DNA of 64,000 bases, taken from the NCBI RefSeq assembly GCF_025345615.1, contig NZ_JAODWD010000001.1, positions 186,001 to 250,000 on the forward strand. The letters are read 5' to 3'. The notes under the pieces were generated by a model. That model ran no database searches, was not told the origin of the DNA, and saw only the letters and a program-made list of their open reading frames with translations. A program made the translations under genes and the position numbers. Positions 1 through 8,316 of the stretch are shown here, piece after piece (the stretch's first letter is position 1; the number at the start of each line of letters is the position of its first letter). Source of the DNA: Mycobacterium deserti. Its GTDB lineage: Bacteria; Actinomycetota; Actinomycetes; Mycobacteriales; Mycobacteriaceae.

Positions 1-437
1 GGCGCGCCTGGTCCCTGCCCGCCGGCCGACTGCCCGCCAGCGCCCTGCGCCGCCTGCATCGCCTGCTGCATCATCGAACCGAACGTGCCCATCTGGCCGC
101 CCACGGCCTGCATCGGCGCACCGGCCTGCTGCGCCATCTGCCCGGCCTGCTGCCCCATCTGGCCGAGCATCCCGACGACTTGGCCGACGGACTGCGAGCC
201 CTGGTCATCGGACGTCTGGTACGCCGCCTCCGCGGCGCCGAGCTTGCCTGCGAAGGTGCCCTCTTTGGCCTGCAGGGTCGCGACGTTGGCGGCGAGCGGA
301 ACGGCGAGCGTCGGGAGTACCGCCGCGATGGTCGAACTCAGCGCGTCCTGGCCCGCCTGGATGGTGGGGATCTCAGGCAGCTCGATCGAGGCCGGATTCC
401 AGTTGAGACCTTGGCCCTTTTTCATCGGCGCGGTCAT
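1..437 (-). CDS. EspC-like ESX secretion-associated protein (3' part off window)
   Basis: Small helical Ala/Gln/Met-rich protein, cut by the left edge after about 145 residues. A YxxxD motif (YQTSD, about residues 72-76) matches the general type VII secretion signal of PE, EspC and CFP-10-type proteins, followed by a Gln/Met/Gly-rich tail. It lies 18 bp downstream of a larger gene carrying a WxG motif, so the two probably form a co-secreted heterodimer, as PE/PPE and EspC-type pairs do. The ATG at 437 (MTAPMKKGQG) is the first in frame. Family placement as EspC/DUF2580-like is by pattern only, and which ESX system exports it cannot be told. Confidence 0.6.
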   Translation of the reverse strand, partial: MTAPMKKGQGLNWNPASIELPEIPTIQAGQDALSSTIAAVLPTLAVPLAANVATLQAKEGTFAGKLGAAEAAYQTSDDQGSQSVGQVVGMLGQMGQQAGQMAQQAGAPMQAVGGQMGTFGSMMQQAMQAAQGAGGQSAGGQGPGA

Positions 438-455
438 CGGCCTTCTCCTGTGTCG

Positions 456-1589
456 TCACCAGTCGTCATCGTCGTAATCGCCTTCGTCGAGGTCGTGATC
501 GAGCGGTGCGGGCACCGCCAGGCTGGCGCTCGTACCGCCGCCGCCGTCACCGCGCTGACCCATCATCGGCGCCATGCCGCCCATGCCGCCGCCCGCGGCC
601 ATCGGCGCGGCCCCGCCGGTCGCGCTGGATCCGGCCATCGCGCCCTCCGCCGGCGCCGTGCTCACGGACTTCGTGCCCACCAGATTCGCCATCTGCGACG
701 TTTGCAGCGGCATGCCGCCGGATCCGGGCAGTGAGGCGGCTTTCACCATGCCCGAGCCGCCACCGGCACCCGATCCACCCGCCAGCGGGTGATTGGAGAA
801 CGACGAGAACGGCATGCCCGCGGCGCCCAGCGAGTCGGCCTTGCCGCCTTGGCCGAACATCGACGTCAGCTGTTGCAGCGGCTGGGTCAGCTGCTGCAAC
901 TGCTGGCCCATCTGCTGTGGCAGCTGCATCAGCGACTGGCCGATCTGCATCGGCAGTTGCGCCGCCATGGAACCCATCTGGCTCATCATCTGCATCGCCT
1001 GTTGGGACCCATCGCTTGCCGCTTTCGAGGTTTCCTCCGCGGCGTCTTTCGCCTCCTTACCGCCGGCGGACACCGGAGCCCCGGGGAACGGGATACTCGG
1101 GGGCACGCCAAGCGTGTTGGCCAGTTCGGTGGTGTGGGCCGTCACGTTGGCGATGTTCTGCGAGAGCCCCATTTTGATCCGGCTCTGCACCAGTTCCTGA
1201 GCGTTGCTGAACGGCATCGCCGAGAGCGCCTCGCACTCGTGCTGGACTTCTTGGGCGATGGTGTTCGCCAACATCTTCGCCTTGACGACGGTGGCCTCCA
1301 TGGCGCGCAACTTGCCCGCGATCGCGGCGGCGTGCGCGGCATTGGCCTCGTGGCCGCCGATGATCGTCGTCGCCTCGCCGGTGGCGGCCAACGCCCCGGC
1401 TCCTTCCCAGTGATCGTTCATCTTCATCAGCTGGCTCTGCTGCTGGGGCACCACGCTGCCGGTGATCTTCGCGGCGAGTGCTTCGTACTTCGCCGCCGCG
1501 GCGGCCAGCATCTCCTCGTCGACGTTCGGCCAGCCTGGCCCCGTCACGGTTTGCGACCCGAACGGGCTCGAATCGGGTGGGATCGCCAT
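456..1589 (-). CDS. PPE-like ESX secretion-associated protein
   Basis: Protein of 377 residues. The first 170 or so are Ala-rich and helical with a WxG motif (DHWEGAGA, about residues 60-67), the feature PPE and WXG100 proteins use at the helix turn. The middle is Met/Gln-rich (repeated MGQQ, LPQQ, MQLP elements), followed by a Gly/Ser-rich stretch and an acidic C-terminus ending in DYDDDDW. There is no signal peptide or transmembrane segment, which fits a type VII substrate. It is followed 18 bp later by the YxxxD-bearing gene and is likely its partner. It is not a canonical PPE protein because the N-terminal Pro-Pro-Glu is missing. Exact family name uncertain. Confidence 0.6.
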   Translation of the reverse strand: MAIPPDSSPFGSQTVTGPGWPNVDEEMLAAAAAKYEALAAKITGSVVPQQQSQLMKMNDHWEGAGALAATGEATTIIGGHEANAAHAAAIAGKLRAMEATVVKAKMLANTIAQEVQHECEALSAMPFSNAQELVQSRIKMGLSQNIANVTAHTTELANTLGVPPSIPFPGAPVSAGGKEAKDAAEETSKAASDGSQQAMQMMSQMGSMAAQLPMQIGQSLMQLPQQMGQQLQQLTQPLQQLTSMFGQGGKADSLGAAGMPFSSFSNHPLAGGSGAGGGSGMVKAASLPGSGGMPLQTSQMANLVGTKSVSTAPAEGAMAGSSATGGAAPMAAGGGMGGMAPMMGQRGDGGGGTSASLAVPAPLDHDLDEGDYDDDDW

Positions 1590-1653
1590 GACCGTGAATT
1601 TACCGTGCCGCGAGTAGCTGCCGGTCCGCTAATTCGCCGACAGAGTCCGCCGA

Positions 1654-3258
1654 TCAGGACGAATTTGCCGCTATCAGGTGGCCCGCGGATAGCCGAAGCA
1701 GGCGTTCGATGCCGATGTCGGCAAGGAAGCGCTCGTCGTGGCTGACGACGATGAACGCGCCCTCATAAGCGTTCAGCGCGGACTGCAGTTGGCCGACGCT
1801 GACGAGGTCGAGGTTGTTGGTCGGCTCGTCGAGCAGCAGCAGTTGCGGTGCGGGTTCGGCGTACAGGACGCAGGCCAGTGTCGCGCGCAGCCGCTCGCCG
1901 CCGGACAGCGCGTGAACTGGCAAATGGATCCGGTTGCCGCGGAACAGGAATCGCGCAAGCAGATGCATGCGCCGGGTTTCCGACAGGCTCGGCGCGTACG
2001 CGGCGAGGCTCTCGACGACGCTGCGCTGCGGGTCCAGGAGGTCGAGTCGCTGCGACAGGTATGCGACGCGACCGTCGGCGCGGTGCACGAGCCCGGAATC
2101 CGGCTGCAGCTCACCGGCGATGACGCGCAACAACGTGGACTTGCCCACGCCGTTGGGTCCGGTCAACGCGATACGCTCGGGACCCCGAATGTCGAGGTCG
2201 ATGCCTGCGAACAGCTGACGCACCAACACGTGCTCGACCGTCAACAGGGTCCGCCCCGCAGGCACATTGGTGTGCGGCAACTCGAGCGCCAGCGTGTCGT
2301 CGTCGCGCAGGGTCCGTTCGGCTTGGTCGAGCCGGGTCTTGGCGTCGCTGACCCGCGCGGCGTTGACGCCGTCGATGCGCCCCGCCGACTCCTGCGCGCG
2401 CCGCTTCATCGCACCGGCGATGATCTTGGGAATCCCGGCGTCTTTGATGTTGCGTGCCGCGGTCGACGACCGCCGTGCCGCGCGCTCCCTGGCCAGCTGC
2501 ATGTCGCGCTTCTCACGGCGCAGCTGTTGTTCGGCGTTGCGGATGTTGTTCTCCGCGACACGCTGCGCCTCGTTGACCGCTTTCTGGTACATCGTGAAAT
2601 TTCCGCCGTAGAGCAACATCTCGCCGCGATGGAGCTCGGCGATGCGGTCCATACGGTCGAGCAGGACGCGGTCGTGGCTGACGAGCAGCAGGCATCCGCT
2701 GTAGCCGTCGAGCGCGTCGTAGAGCCGGTGTCGGGCGTCGACGTCGAGGTTGTTGGTCGGTTCGTCGAGCAGCAACACGTCGGGACGCTTGAGCAGTTGA
2801 CCGGCCAGGCCGAGGGTGACGACTTCACCGCCGGACAGCGAGCCGAGCGGGCGGTCGAGGCCGATGTGGCCGAGGCCGAGCCGGTCGAGTTGCGCGCGGG
2901 TGCGCTCCTCGATGTCCCAGTCGTCGCCGATGACCGCGAACACCCCGTCGTCGGCCCGGCCGTCGGCCAGCGCATTGAGCGCGTCGATCACGGCGGCGAC
3001 GCCCAGCACCTCGGCCACGGTGCGGTCGGCGACGAACGGCAGCGTTTGAGGCAGGTAGCCGAGCGTGCCGTCGACGGTGACCGATCCGGTGGTCGGCGCG
3101 CGCTCACCGGCGATCACGGCCAGCAACGTGCTCTTGCCCGCGCCGTTGGGCGCGACGAGACCGGTGCGGCCCTCACCGACGGTGAAGGACAGATCCGAAA
3201 ACAACGGTGAGTCGTCGGGCCAGGCGAACGACAGGTTCGAACAAACGATGGAAGACAT
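1654..3258 (-). CDS. ABC-F family ATPase (ribosome-associated / antibiotic resistance type)
   Basis: Protein of 534 residues with two fused nucleotide-binding domains and no membrane segments, the ABC-F layout. Walker A motifs are APNGAGKST (about residue 37) and GPNGVGKST (about 368), each followed by an LSGGE signature and an LLLLDEPTNNLD Walker B. The linker between the domains is rich in Arg, Lys and Gln and corresponds to the P-site tRNA interaction motif. ABC-F proteins act on the ribosome, either in translation control or in protection from macrolides, lincosamides or pleuromutilins. The mycobacterial relative Rv1473 is annotated as macrolide-related. The 5' leader carries a hairpin with a U-tract, described separately. 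Resistance versus housekeeping role cannot be decided from sequence. Confidence 0.9.
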   Translation of the reverse strand: MSSIVCSNLSFAWPDDSPLFSDLSFTVGEGRTGLVAPNGAGKSTLLAVIAGERAPTTGSVTVDGTLGYLPQTLPFVADRTVAEVLGVAAVIDALNALADGRADDGVFAVIGDDWDIEERTRAQLDRLGLGHIGLDRPLGSLSGGEVVTLGLAGQLLKRPDVLLLDEPTNNLDVDARHRLYDALDGYSGCLLLVSHDRVLLDRMDRIAELHRGEMLLYGGNFTMYQKAVNEAQRVAENNIRNAEQQLRREKRDMQLARERAARRSSTAARNIKDAGIPKIIAGAMKRRAQESAGRIDGVNAARVSDAKTRLDQAERTLRDDDTLALELPHTNVPAGRTLLTVEHVLVRQLFAGIDLDIRGPERIALTGPNGVGKSTLLRVIAGELQPDSGLVHRADGRVAYLSQRLDLLDPQRSVVESLAAYAPSLSETRRMHLLARFLFRGNRIHLPVHALSGGERLRATLACVLYAEPAPQLLLLDEPTNNLDLVSVGQLQSALNAYEGAFIVVSHDERFLADIGIERLLRLSAGHLIAANSS

Positions 3259-3277
3259 GCGAGAGCCTCGTGAGCAG

Positions 3278-3328
3278 AAAACGACTGGGGATACCGGAGT
3301 CGTTGTCTCACCGCATGGTTCCAGGGTA
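3278..3328 (-). promoter_or_regulatory. Leader of ABC-F gene: mini-ORF and attenuator-like hairpin
   Basis: Reading the minus strand, a TACCCT hexamer (3328-3323) is followed 6 nt later by ATG CGG TGA (3316-3308), a two-codon ORF. Then comes an inverted repeat AACGACT/AGTCGTT (3304-3298 with 3286-3280, 11-nt loop) whose second arm runs into TTTT, all within 80 bp upstream of the ABC-F start. This resembles an intrinsic terminator in a leader. ABC-F and erm-type resistance genes are often controlled by leader attenuation. No experimental support. Confidence 0.4.
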
Positions 3329-3337
3329 CGAACCGCG

Positions 3338-4405
3338 TCAACCGGTTAAATACCGCCGCAGCATGTCGGTCGCCGCGGCGATCGCCGCGGTGTCGACACG
3401 CTCGTCGGCACGGTGCGCGAGGTTGGGGTCGCCGGGTCCGAAGTTGACAGCCGGGATGCCCAGCGCCGCGAAACGCGCGACGTCGGTCCAGCCGTACTTG
3501 GCCCGAACCTGTCCCCCGGCGGCCTCGACGAGCGCCGCCGCGGGGGGAGCCGTCAGACCGGGCAGCGCGCCGGCGGCCGAGTCGGTCAACTGGATGTCGA
3601 CGTCGAGACCGTCGAACACCTTGTGGACGTGTTGCGTCGCCTCGTCGACACTGCGATCCGGCGCGAACCGGAAATTCACGGTGACCGAGGCCGCGTCGGG
3701 GATCACGTTGCCTGCTATTCCGCCGTCGATGCGCACGGCAGAAAGCCCTTCGCGGTACTCGCACCCGTCGATGTCGACGATGCGGGCCTGATACGCCTGG
3801 AGCCGATCCAACACGGCGCCGAGCTTGTGGATGGCGTTGTCGCCCAGCCACGATCGAGCGGAGTGCGCACGGGTGCCGGTCGCGGTGATCACGACGCGCA
3901 GCGTGCCTTGGCAGCCTGCCTCGATGAAGCCGCCGGACGGTTCGCCGAGTATCGCGACATCTGCCTGCAGCCATTCGGGCAGCTCACGCTCGATGCGGCC
4001 GAGGCCGTTGGCGGCGGCCTCGATCTCCTCGCAGTCGTACATCACCAGCGTGATGTCGTGTGCGGGCTCGGCGACGGTGGCGGCCAGGTGCAGGAACACC
4101 GCATCGCCCGACTTCATGTCCGACGTGCCGCAGCCGTGCAACTGGCCGTCGGCAAGCCGGCTGGGCAGGTTGCCGGCGGCCGGCACGGTATCGATGTGGC
4201 CGGCGAGCATGACCCGCGACGGCAGGCCCCGATCGGTGCGGGCCAGCACGGCGTCGGCGCTGCGCACGATCTCGAAATGCGGCGCCTGCTCGCGCAGGGC
4301 CGCCTCGATCTCGTCGGCGATGCGCTTCTCGCTGCGCGACTCGCTGGGGATGTCCACCAGTGCCGCGGTCAGCGCGATCGGGTCGCCGTGCAAGTCCAGG
4401 CCCAC
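3338..4405 (-). CDS. dapE: Succinyl-diaminopimelate desuccinylase
   Basis: M20-family zinc aminoacylase of 355 residues that removes succinate from N-succinyl-LL-2,6-diaminopimelate in the DAP/lysine pathway, which feeds peptidoglycan. Zinc-site motifs are visible: AGHIDTVP (about residue 65) with [10 protein letters not shown] (about 88-97), and YDCEEIEA (about 125). The C-terminal [12 protein letters not shown] matches the family's closing motif. The GTG at 4405 gives the same length as mycobacterial DapE (about 354). It is divergent from dapD with only 24 bp between start codons, so the two steps of the pathway share one compact promoter region. Confidence 0.93.
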   Translation of the reverse strand: MGLDLHGDPIALTAALVDIPSESRSEKRIADEIEAALREQAPHFEIVRSADAVLARTDRGLPSRVMLAGHIDTVPAAGNLPSRLADGQLHGCGTSDMKSGDAVFLHLAATVAEPAHDITLVMYDCEEIEAAANGLGRIERELPEWLQADVAILGEPSGGFIEAGCQGTLRVVITATGTRAHSARSWLGDNAIHKLGAVLDRLQAYQARIVDIDGCEYREGLSAVRIDGGIAGNVIPDAASVTVNFRFAPDRSVDEATQHVHKVFDGLDVDIQLTDSAAGALPGLTAPPAAALVEAAGGQVRAKYGWTDVARFAALGIPAVNFGPGDPNLAHRADERVDTAAIAAATDMLRRYLTG

Positions 4406-4412
4406 CCGCCTG

Positions 4413-4422
4413 ACGTTAGTCT
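4413..4422. promoter_or_regulatory. Overlapping divergent -10 hexamers for dapD and dapE
   Basis: On the plus strand TAGTCT (4417-4422) is followed by exactly 7 nt and then the dapD GTG (4430). On the minus strand TAACGT (4418-4413) is followed by exactly 7 nt and then the dapE GTG (4405). The two hexamers share bases 4417-4418. TANNNT-N7-start is the geometry of leaderless mycobacterial promoters, so both genes are inferred to be leaderless and to compete for polymerase. Confidence 0.6.
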
Positions 4423-4429
4423 TACCGGC

Positions 4430-5374
4430 GTGACTTCTGCTGCAGGCGTCGGCCTGGCGACCATCGCCGACGACGGAACGGTTCTCGACACCTGGTTCCC
4501 CGCTCCCGAACTCGACACCGATGGCCCCGCGGGCACGGTGCGGCTGTCGGTCGCCGAGGTCCCCGAGGAGTTGGCGGCGCTGGCCGGACGCGACGACGAC
4601 CGCGGTGTAGACGTCGTCGTGGTGCGCACCGCGATCGCGTCGTTGGACGACAAGGCGATCGACGCCTACGACGCCTACCTGCGGCTGCACCTGCTGTCGC
4701 ACCGGCTGGTGGCGCCGCACGGGCTGAACGCCGACGGGTTCTTCGGCCTGCTGACCAACGTGGTCTGGACGAATCACGGGCCGTGTGCCGTCGAGGGATT
4801 CGAGATCGTGCGGGCCAGGCTGCGCAGGCGTGGTTCAGTGACCGTCTACGGCGTGGACAAGTTTCCGCGGATGGTCGACTACGTGCTACCGACGGGGGTG
4901 CGCGTCGCTGACGCCGACCGGGTGCGCCTCGGCGCACACCTGGCTTCGGGTACGACCGTGATGCACGAGGGCTTCGTGAACTTCAACGCGGGCACGCTGG
5001 GCGCGTCGATGGTCGAGGGCAGGATCTCGGCGGGCGTGGTGGTCGGCGACGGCTCCGACATCGGCGGCGGCGCATCGATCATGGGCACGCTGTCCGGCGG
5101 CGGCAAGGAGATCATCTCGATCGGCAAGGGCTGCCTGCTCGGCGCCAACGCCGGTCTCGGCATTCCGCTCGGCGACGACTGCGTGGTCGAGGCAGGCCTG
5201 TACGTCACCGCGGGCACAAAAGTGCAGACATCCGACGGCAAGACGGTGAAGGCGCGCGAGCTGTCAGGCGCGAACAACCTGTTGTTCCGGCGCAATTCGT
5301 TGTCGGGCGCGGTGGAAGTGGTGACCCGCGACGGCAAGGGCATCACCCTCAACGAGGCCCTTCACCAGAACTAG
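4430..5374 (+). CDS. dapD: Tetrahydrodipicolinate N-succinyltransferase
   Basis: Protein of 314 residues that transfers succinyl from succinyl-CoA to tetrahydrodipicolinate, the step before DapC and DapE. The C-terminal half shows the left-handed beta-helix hexapeptide pattern ([20 protein letters not shown], then [20 protein letters not shown]) of trimeric acyltransferases, and [12 protein letters not shown] is a family motif. Length agrees with mycobacterial DapD (about 317). GTG 4430 is chosen because it aligns with the family start and follows a -10-like TAGTCT by 7 nt. A dapC-like gene lies at 17.8-18.9 kb. Confidence 0.95.
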   Translation: MTSAAGVGLATIADDGTVLDTWFPAPELDTDGPAGTVRLSVAEVPEELAALAGRDDDRGVDVVVVRTAIASLDDKAIDAYDAYLRLHLLSHRLVAPHGLNADGFFGLLTNVVWTNHGPCAVEGFEIVRARLRRRGSVTVYGVDKFPRMVDYVLPTGVRVADADRVRLGAHLASGTTVMHEGFVNFNAGTLGASMVEGRISAGVVVGDGSDIGGGASIMGTLSGGGKEIISIGKGCLLGANAGLGIPLGDDCVVEAGLYVTAGTKVQTSDGKTVKARELSGANNLLFRRNSLSGAVEVVTRDGKGITLNEALHQN

Positions 5375-5390
5375 CAGGCCCACGAGGTGC

Positions 5391-5981
5391 TCAACCCGCT
5401 GCGGCGTTGGGCTTCAGCGGTGGGCAACGGCCCTGCTCGTCGGTCGCCAACTCGAAGTGCCAGATCTCGTTGGCGAAAATCTGACAGAGCCCGAACGCCG
5501 CGCCGTTGGCGATCAGCCACTTGTCGGCTTCGACCGGCGCGATGTCCACCGCTTTTCCCTCGACATGCTTCGAGACCGCCGGAGACGCCACGAATTCCCT
5601 TGCCGCATCGACGCTTCCGTACGTCTGCACGCCGTCGTCGAACAGGCGCTGCTGGAACCCCTTCGACCGCCAGCCCGACGTCAGCCGGATGTCGACACCC
5701 TCCGCCGCGGCGCGACGCGTCGCTTCTTGAACCGCCGCGAGCAAGGACGGATCCAGGTAGCTCACAATCGGATTCGACACGTCGAACGGGCTCAGCGTCT
5801 TGCCGTCGGGAAGCCATCCGCCGACGGTGTCGGTGGCCGCCGTGCCGATCGTCAGCCGCTCGGGTTCACCGGCGGGCGCAGGAGGTGGCGGTAGCTGCGC
5901 CGGGGACGCGCACGCAGCGAGAACGATCAGGATGGAGATGACGCTCGCGCCGCGGCGAGGCGGGGGAAGGGGGATGGGCAA
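5391..5981 (-). CDS. M15-family D-alanyl-D-alanine carboxypeptidase-like lipoprotein
   Basis: Protein of 196 residues from a TTG start at 5981. RR and a hydrophobic stretch lead to a lipobox LAAC (Cys24), so it should be an exported lipoprotein. The zinc ligands of the VanY/M15B group are all present: SKHVEGKAVDIAP gives His and Asp (HxxxxxxD), and EIWHFEL gives the catalytic Glu and the last His. SGWRSKGFQQRLF is another conserved block. It probably trims peptidoglycan stem peptides. The start is uncertain because there is no in-frame ATG or GTG; TTG is the only start that keeps the whole signal. The stop is close to that of dapD (convergent). Confidence 0.75.
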   Translation of the reverse strand: MPIPLPPPRRGASVISILIVLAACASPAQLPPPPAPAGEPERLTIGTAATDTVGGWLPDGKTLSPFDVSNPIVSYLDPSLLAAVQEATRRAAAEGVDIRLTSGWRSKGFQQRLFDDGVQTYGSVDAAREFVASPAVSKHVEGKAVDIAPVEADKWLIANGAAFGLCQIFANEIWHFELATDEQGRCPPLKPNAAAG

Positions 5982-5991
5982 GCGGCTGCGC

Positions 5992-6342
5992 TCAATCCTC
6001 TGCGGCGAGGATGCAGAATTCGTTGCCCTCGGGATCAGCGAGCACGACCCAGGTCTCGTCGCCCTGACCGATGTCGACGTGCCGGGCGCCCAGCCCGACC
6101 ACCCGGTCGACTTCGGCCTGCTGATCGTCGGGCCGGAAGTCGAAGTGGATGCGATTCTTGACGACCTTGTCGTCGGGCACGCCGAGGAACAGCCAGTTCG
6201 GTCCCGCGCCCGGCGGTGCATGTAGCACGACGTCGCCGTCTGCGTCGACGTCCTGCTGCCAGCCGAGCACCCTGGCCCACCAGCCGCCGAGCGCCGTGGC
6301 GTCGTGCGCATCGATGCAGATCTCGTCGAACGTCAATGCCAT
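5992..6342 (-). CDS. VOC (glyoxalase/dioxygenase superfamily) protein
   Basis: Protein of 116 residues with a single vicinal-oxygen-chelate beta-alpha-beta-beta-beta unit pair: CIDAHDATALGGWWARVLGW near the start and VVLADPEGNEFCI near the end, with RIHFDF in the middle. Such proteins include glyoxalases, bleomycin-binding proteins and isomerases, and the substrate here is unknown. Its ATG overlaps the last 10 bases of the acyl-CoA synthetase gene upstream, so translation is probably coupled. The M15 lipoprotein follows 10 bp downstream, making a likely three-gene unit. Confidence 0.75.
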   Translation of the reverse strand: MALTFDEICIDAHDATALGGWWARVLGWQQDVDADGDVVLHAPPGAGPNWLFLGVPDDKVVKNRIHFDFRPDDQQAEVDRVVGLGARHVDIGQGDETWVVLADPEGNEFCILAAED

Positions 6343-7727
6343 TGCATCAACTCCTTTTTCAACACTTTTCCCATCGCGTTGCGTGGTAGCGACTCGACCA
6401 ACCGCACCTCTCGCGGACGTTTGTGCACCGAAAGCTGCTGCGCGACATAGTCGGTCAATGCCTGCGGTTCGGCGTCGCCAACGACGAACGCGACTATGCG
6501 TTGGCCGAGATCGTCGTCGGGTAAGCCGACGACGGCAGCCTCGACCACACCCGGATGCCCCAGCAATGCCGTCTCGATCTCGCCTGCACCGATCCGGTAG
6601 CCACCGGACTTGATCAGGTCGACGGACTCGCGTCCGACGATGCGGTGCATGCCGTCGGCGTCGATGACCGCCACATCACCGGTGCGGTACCAGCCATCGC
6701 TGTCGAGCGCGTCGGCCGTCGCGTCGGGTCGGTTCAGGTAGCCGTCGAACATCGTCGGTCCCCGAACCTGCAGCGCTCCGATGCTTTCCGCATCGTGGGG
6801 CACCAGCCCGCCCTGCTCGTCGACCAGTCGTGTCTCGATCCCCCGCAGCGGCAACCCGACCCAGCCCGGGCGGCGCTCCCCGTCGGCGAGGGTGCTGATC
6901 GTGATCAGCGTCTCAGTGCTGCCGTACCGTTCGACCGGTGCGTGGCCGGTCAGCTCGGCCAGTCGGTCGAAGACGGGCACCGGTAGCGGCGCGCTGCCCG
7001 AGACGAGTAATCGCGCCGATGCCAGCGCCCGCGCAGCGTCGCCGTCGCCGGCGATCCTCGACCACACCGTCGGCACCCCGAAGTAGAGCGAACCACCTGC
7101 TTGCGCATACAACTCGGGCTTCGGTCTTCCGGTGTGCACGAACCGATTTCCGATCCTCAGCGAGCCGAGCAAGCCGAGCACCAGCCCGTGCACATGATAG
7201 AGCGGCAGCCCGTGCACCAGCGTGTCCGACGGTGTCCACTGCCACGCCTCGGCGAGCGCGTCGATGTCAGCCGCGATCGCGGCGCGGCTCATCACGACGC
7301 CCTTGGGCGCCCCGGTGGTCCCGGACGTGTACATGATCAGCGCGGTGGCCTCCGACGGCGGCTCGGCGTAGCGGTGCCAGGAACGCGCGTGCAGCCGCAC
7401 CGGGATATGCGGCAGCCCCTCGGCTTCTTCTGGCACCTCCCCCAGCCACGCCTGCGCCCCCGAGTCGCCGACGATATGGCGGCGTTCGGTGGCGCCGACG
7501 TCGGCGGGCACCGGGACGAACGGCACCCCGGCGATCAGGCAGCCCGCGACGGCCAGCACGGTCGCCGCGCTCGGCGTGGCCAGCACCGCCACCCGGCCTG
7601 CACCGGCGACGCGCTCGGCGGCAGCCGTCGCCGCTCCGACCAGATCGCTGCGGCTCAGCACCGTGCCGTCGATGCGCACTGCGTCGGCGATGTCGTCAGA
7701 GGCCGGGTTGAGCGAGGCCAGGAGCAC
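6333..7727 (-). CDS. fadD36: Fatty acyl-CoA synthetase, FadD36-like
   Basis: ANL-superfamily adenylating enzyme of 464 residues. The AMP-binding P-loop IMYTSGTTGAPKGVV (about residue 135), ERYGSTE (about 265), the YRTGD core motif (about 350) and the C-terminal catalytic Lys in RNAMGKVLKKEL are all intact, so it should activate an acid to acyl-AMP and then acyl-CoA. It is shorter than typical FadDs (500-600), as is M. tuberculosis FadD36 (about 473), whose gene has the same neighbourhood. GTG 7727 gives the family's N-terminus (LLASLNPA) and is preceded by TATCCT-N7. Confidence 0.88.
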   Translation of the reverse strand: MLLASLNPASDDIADAVRIDGTVLSRSDLVGAATAAAERVAGAGRVAVLATPSAATVLAVAGCLIAGVPFVPVPADVGATERRHIVGDSGAQAWLGEVPEEAEGLPHIPVRLHARSWHRYAEPPSEATALIMYTSGTTGAPKGVVMSRAAIAADIDALAEAWQWTPSDTLVHGLPLYHVHGLVLGLLGSLRIGNRFVHTGRPKPELYAQAGGSLYFGVPTVWSRIAGDGDAARALASARLLVSGSAPLPVPVFDRLAELTGHAPVERYGSTETLITISTLADGERRPGWVGLPLRGIETRLVDEQGGLVPHDAESIGALQVRGPTMFDGYLNRPDATADALDSDGWYRTGDVAVIDADGMHRIVGRESVDLIKSGGYRIGAGEIETALLGHPGVVEAAVVGLPDDDLGQRIVAFVVGDAEPQALTDYVAQQLSVHKRPREVRLVESLPRNAMGKVLKKELMQWH

Positions 7728-7734
7728 GCACGTG

Positions 7735-7742
7735 AGGATACT
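7735..7742. promoter_or_regulatory. Divergent -10 elements of fadD36 and Nudix gene
   Basis: On the minus strand TATCCT (7740-7735) is 7 nt from the fadD36 GTG (7727). On the plus strand GATACT (7737-7742) is 6 nt from the Nudix GTG (7749). The hexamers overlap, with 21 bp between start codons. Leaderless transcription in both directions is inferred. Confidence 0.5.
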
Positions 7743-7748
7743 GGGCGC

Positions 7749-8285
7749 GTGGATCCCATCCGGACGGTCGCTTCCCGAGAGATCTACCGCAACAGCTGGA
7801 TGACGCTTCGTGAGGACGACATCCGGCGACCCGACGGCAGCCCGGGCATCTATTCGGTGGTAGACAAGCCCGACTATGCGCTGGTGATCCCCTGTGACGA
7901 CGACCGGTTCCATCTCGTCGAGCAGTTCCGGTATCCGCTTGGGCTGCGGCGCTGGGAGTTCCCGCAGGGCACCGCGCCGGGGCGGCAGGTGCTCGAGCCG
8001 GCCGAGCTGGCCGCTCGCGAGCTGCGTGAGGAGACCGGCCTGCGGGCGGCGTCGATGACGGTGCTGGGCCAGCTCGACGTGGCGCCCGGTATGAGCAGCC
8101 AGCGCGGATGGGTGTTCCTCGCGACCGGCATCGCCGAGGGCGAGCACGAACGCGAGCACGAGGAACAGGACATGCACAGTGAATGGTTCACCCGTGCGCA
8201 GGTCGAGCAGATGATGCGGGGCGGCGAGATCACCGATGCGCAGTCGATCGCGGCATGGGCGCTGCTGATGTTGGCACAGCAGTAG
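7749..8285 (+). CDS. Nudix hydrolase (ADP-ribose pyrophosphatase-like)
   Basis: Protein of 178 residues with the Nudix catalytic core RELREETGL (about residues 95-103). The first half of the Nudix box is degenerate in spacing: the upstream Gly and Glu are not at the canonical G-x5-E distances. The overall layout (REIYRNSWMTL start, LVEQFRYPLG, WEFPQGT) resembles ADP-ribose or nucleotide-sugar pyrophosphatases. It is divergent from fadD36 with start codons 21 bp apart, so it is probably leaderless. Substrate not known. Confidence 0.82.
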   Translation: MDPIRTVASREIYRNSWMTLREDDIRRPDGSPGIYSVVDKPDYALVIPCDDDRFHLVEQFRYPLGLRRWEFPQGTAPGRQVLEPAELAARELREETGLRAASMTVLGQLDVAPGMSSQRGWVFLATGIAEGEHEREHEEQDMHSEWFTRAQVEQMMRGGEITDAQSIAAWALLMLAQQ

Positions 8286-8316
8286 CCGATCGCGCCGTGT
8301 GAGGCAGGATGGCGCC

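Noticed and set aside
1738..3210. Long plus-strand ORF (490 codons) antisense to the ABC-F gene
   Set aside because: Composition is Arg/Val/Gln-rich with no motif, and the opposite strand carries a complete ABC-F protein; it is a GC-rich shadow frame.
3338..4777. Longer dapE frame starting at 4777
   Set aside because: The extra 124 residues are antisense to dapD and lack homology-like sequence; GTG 4405 gives the family length.
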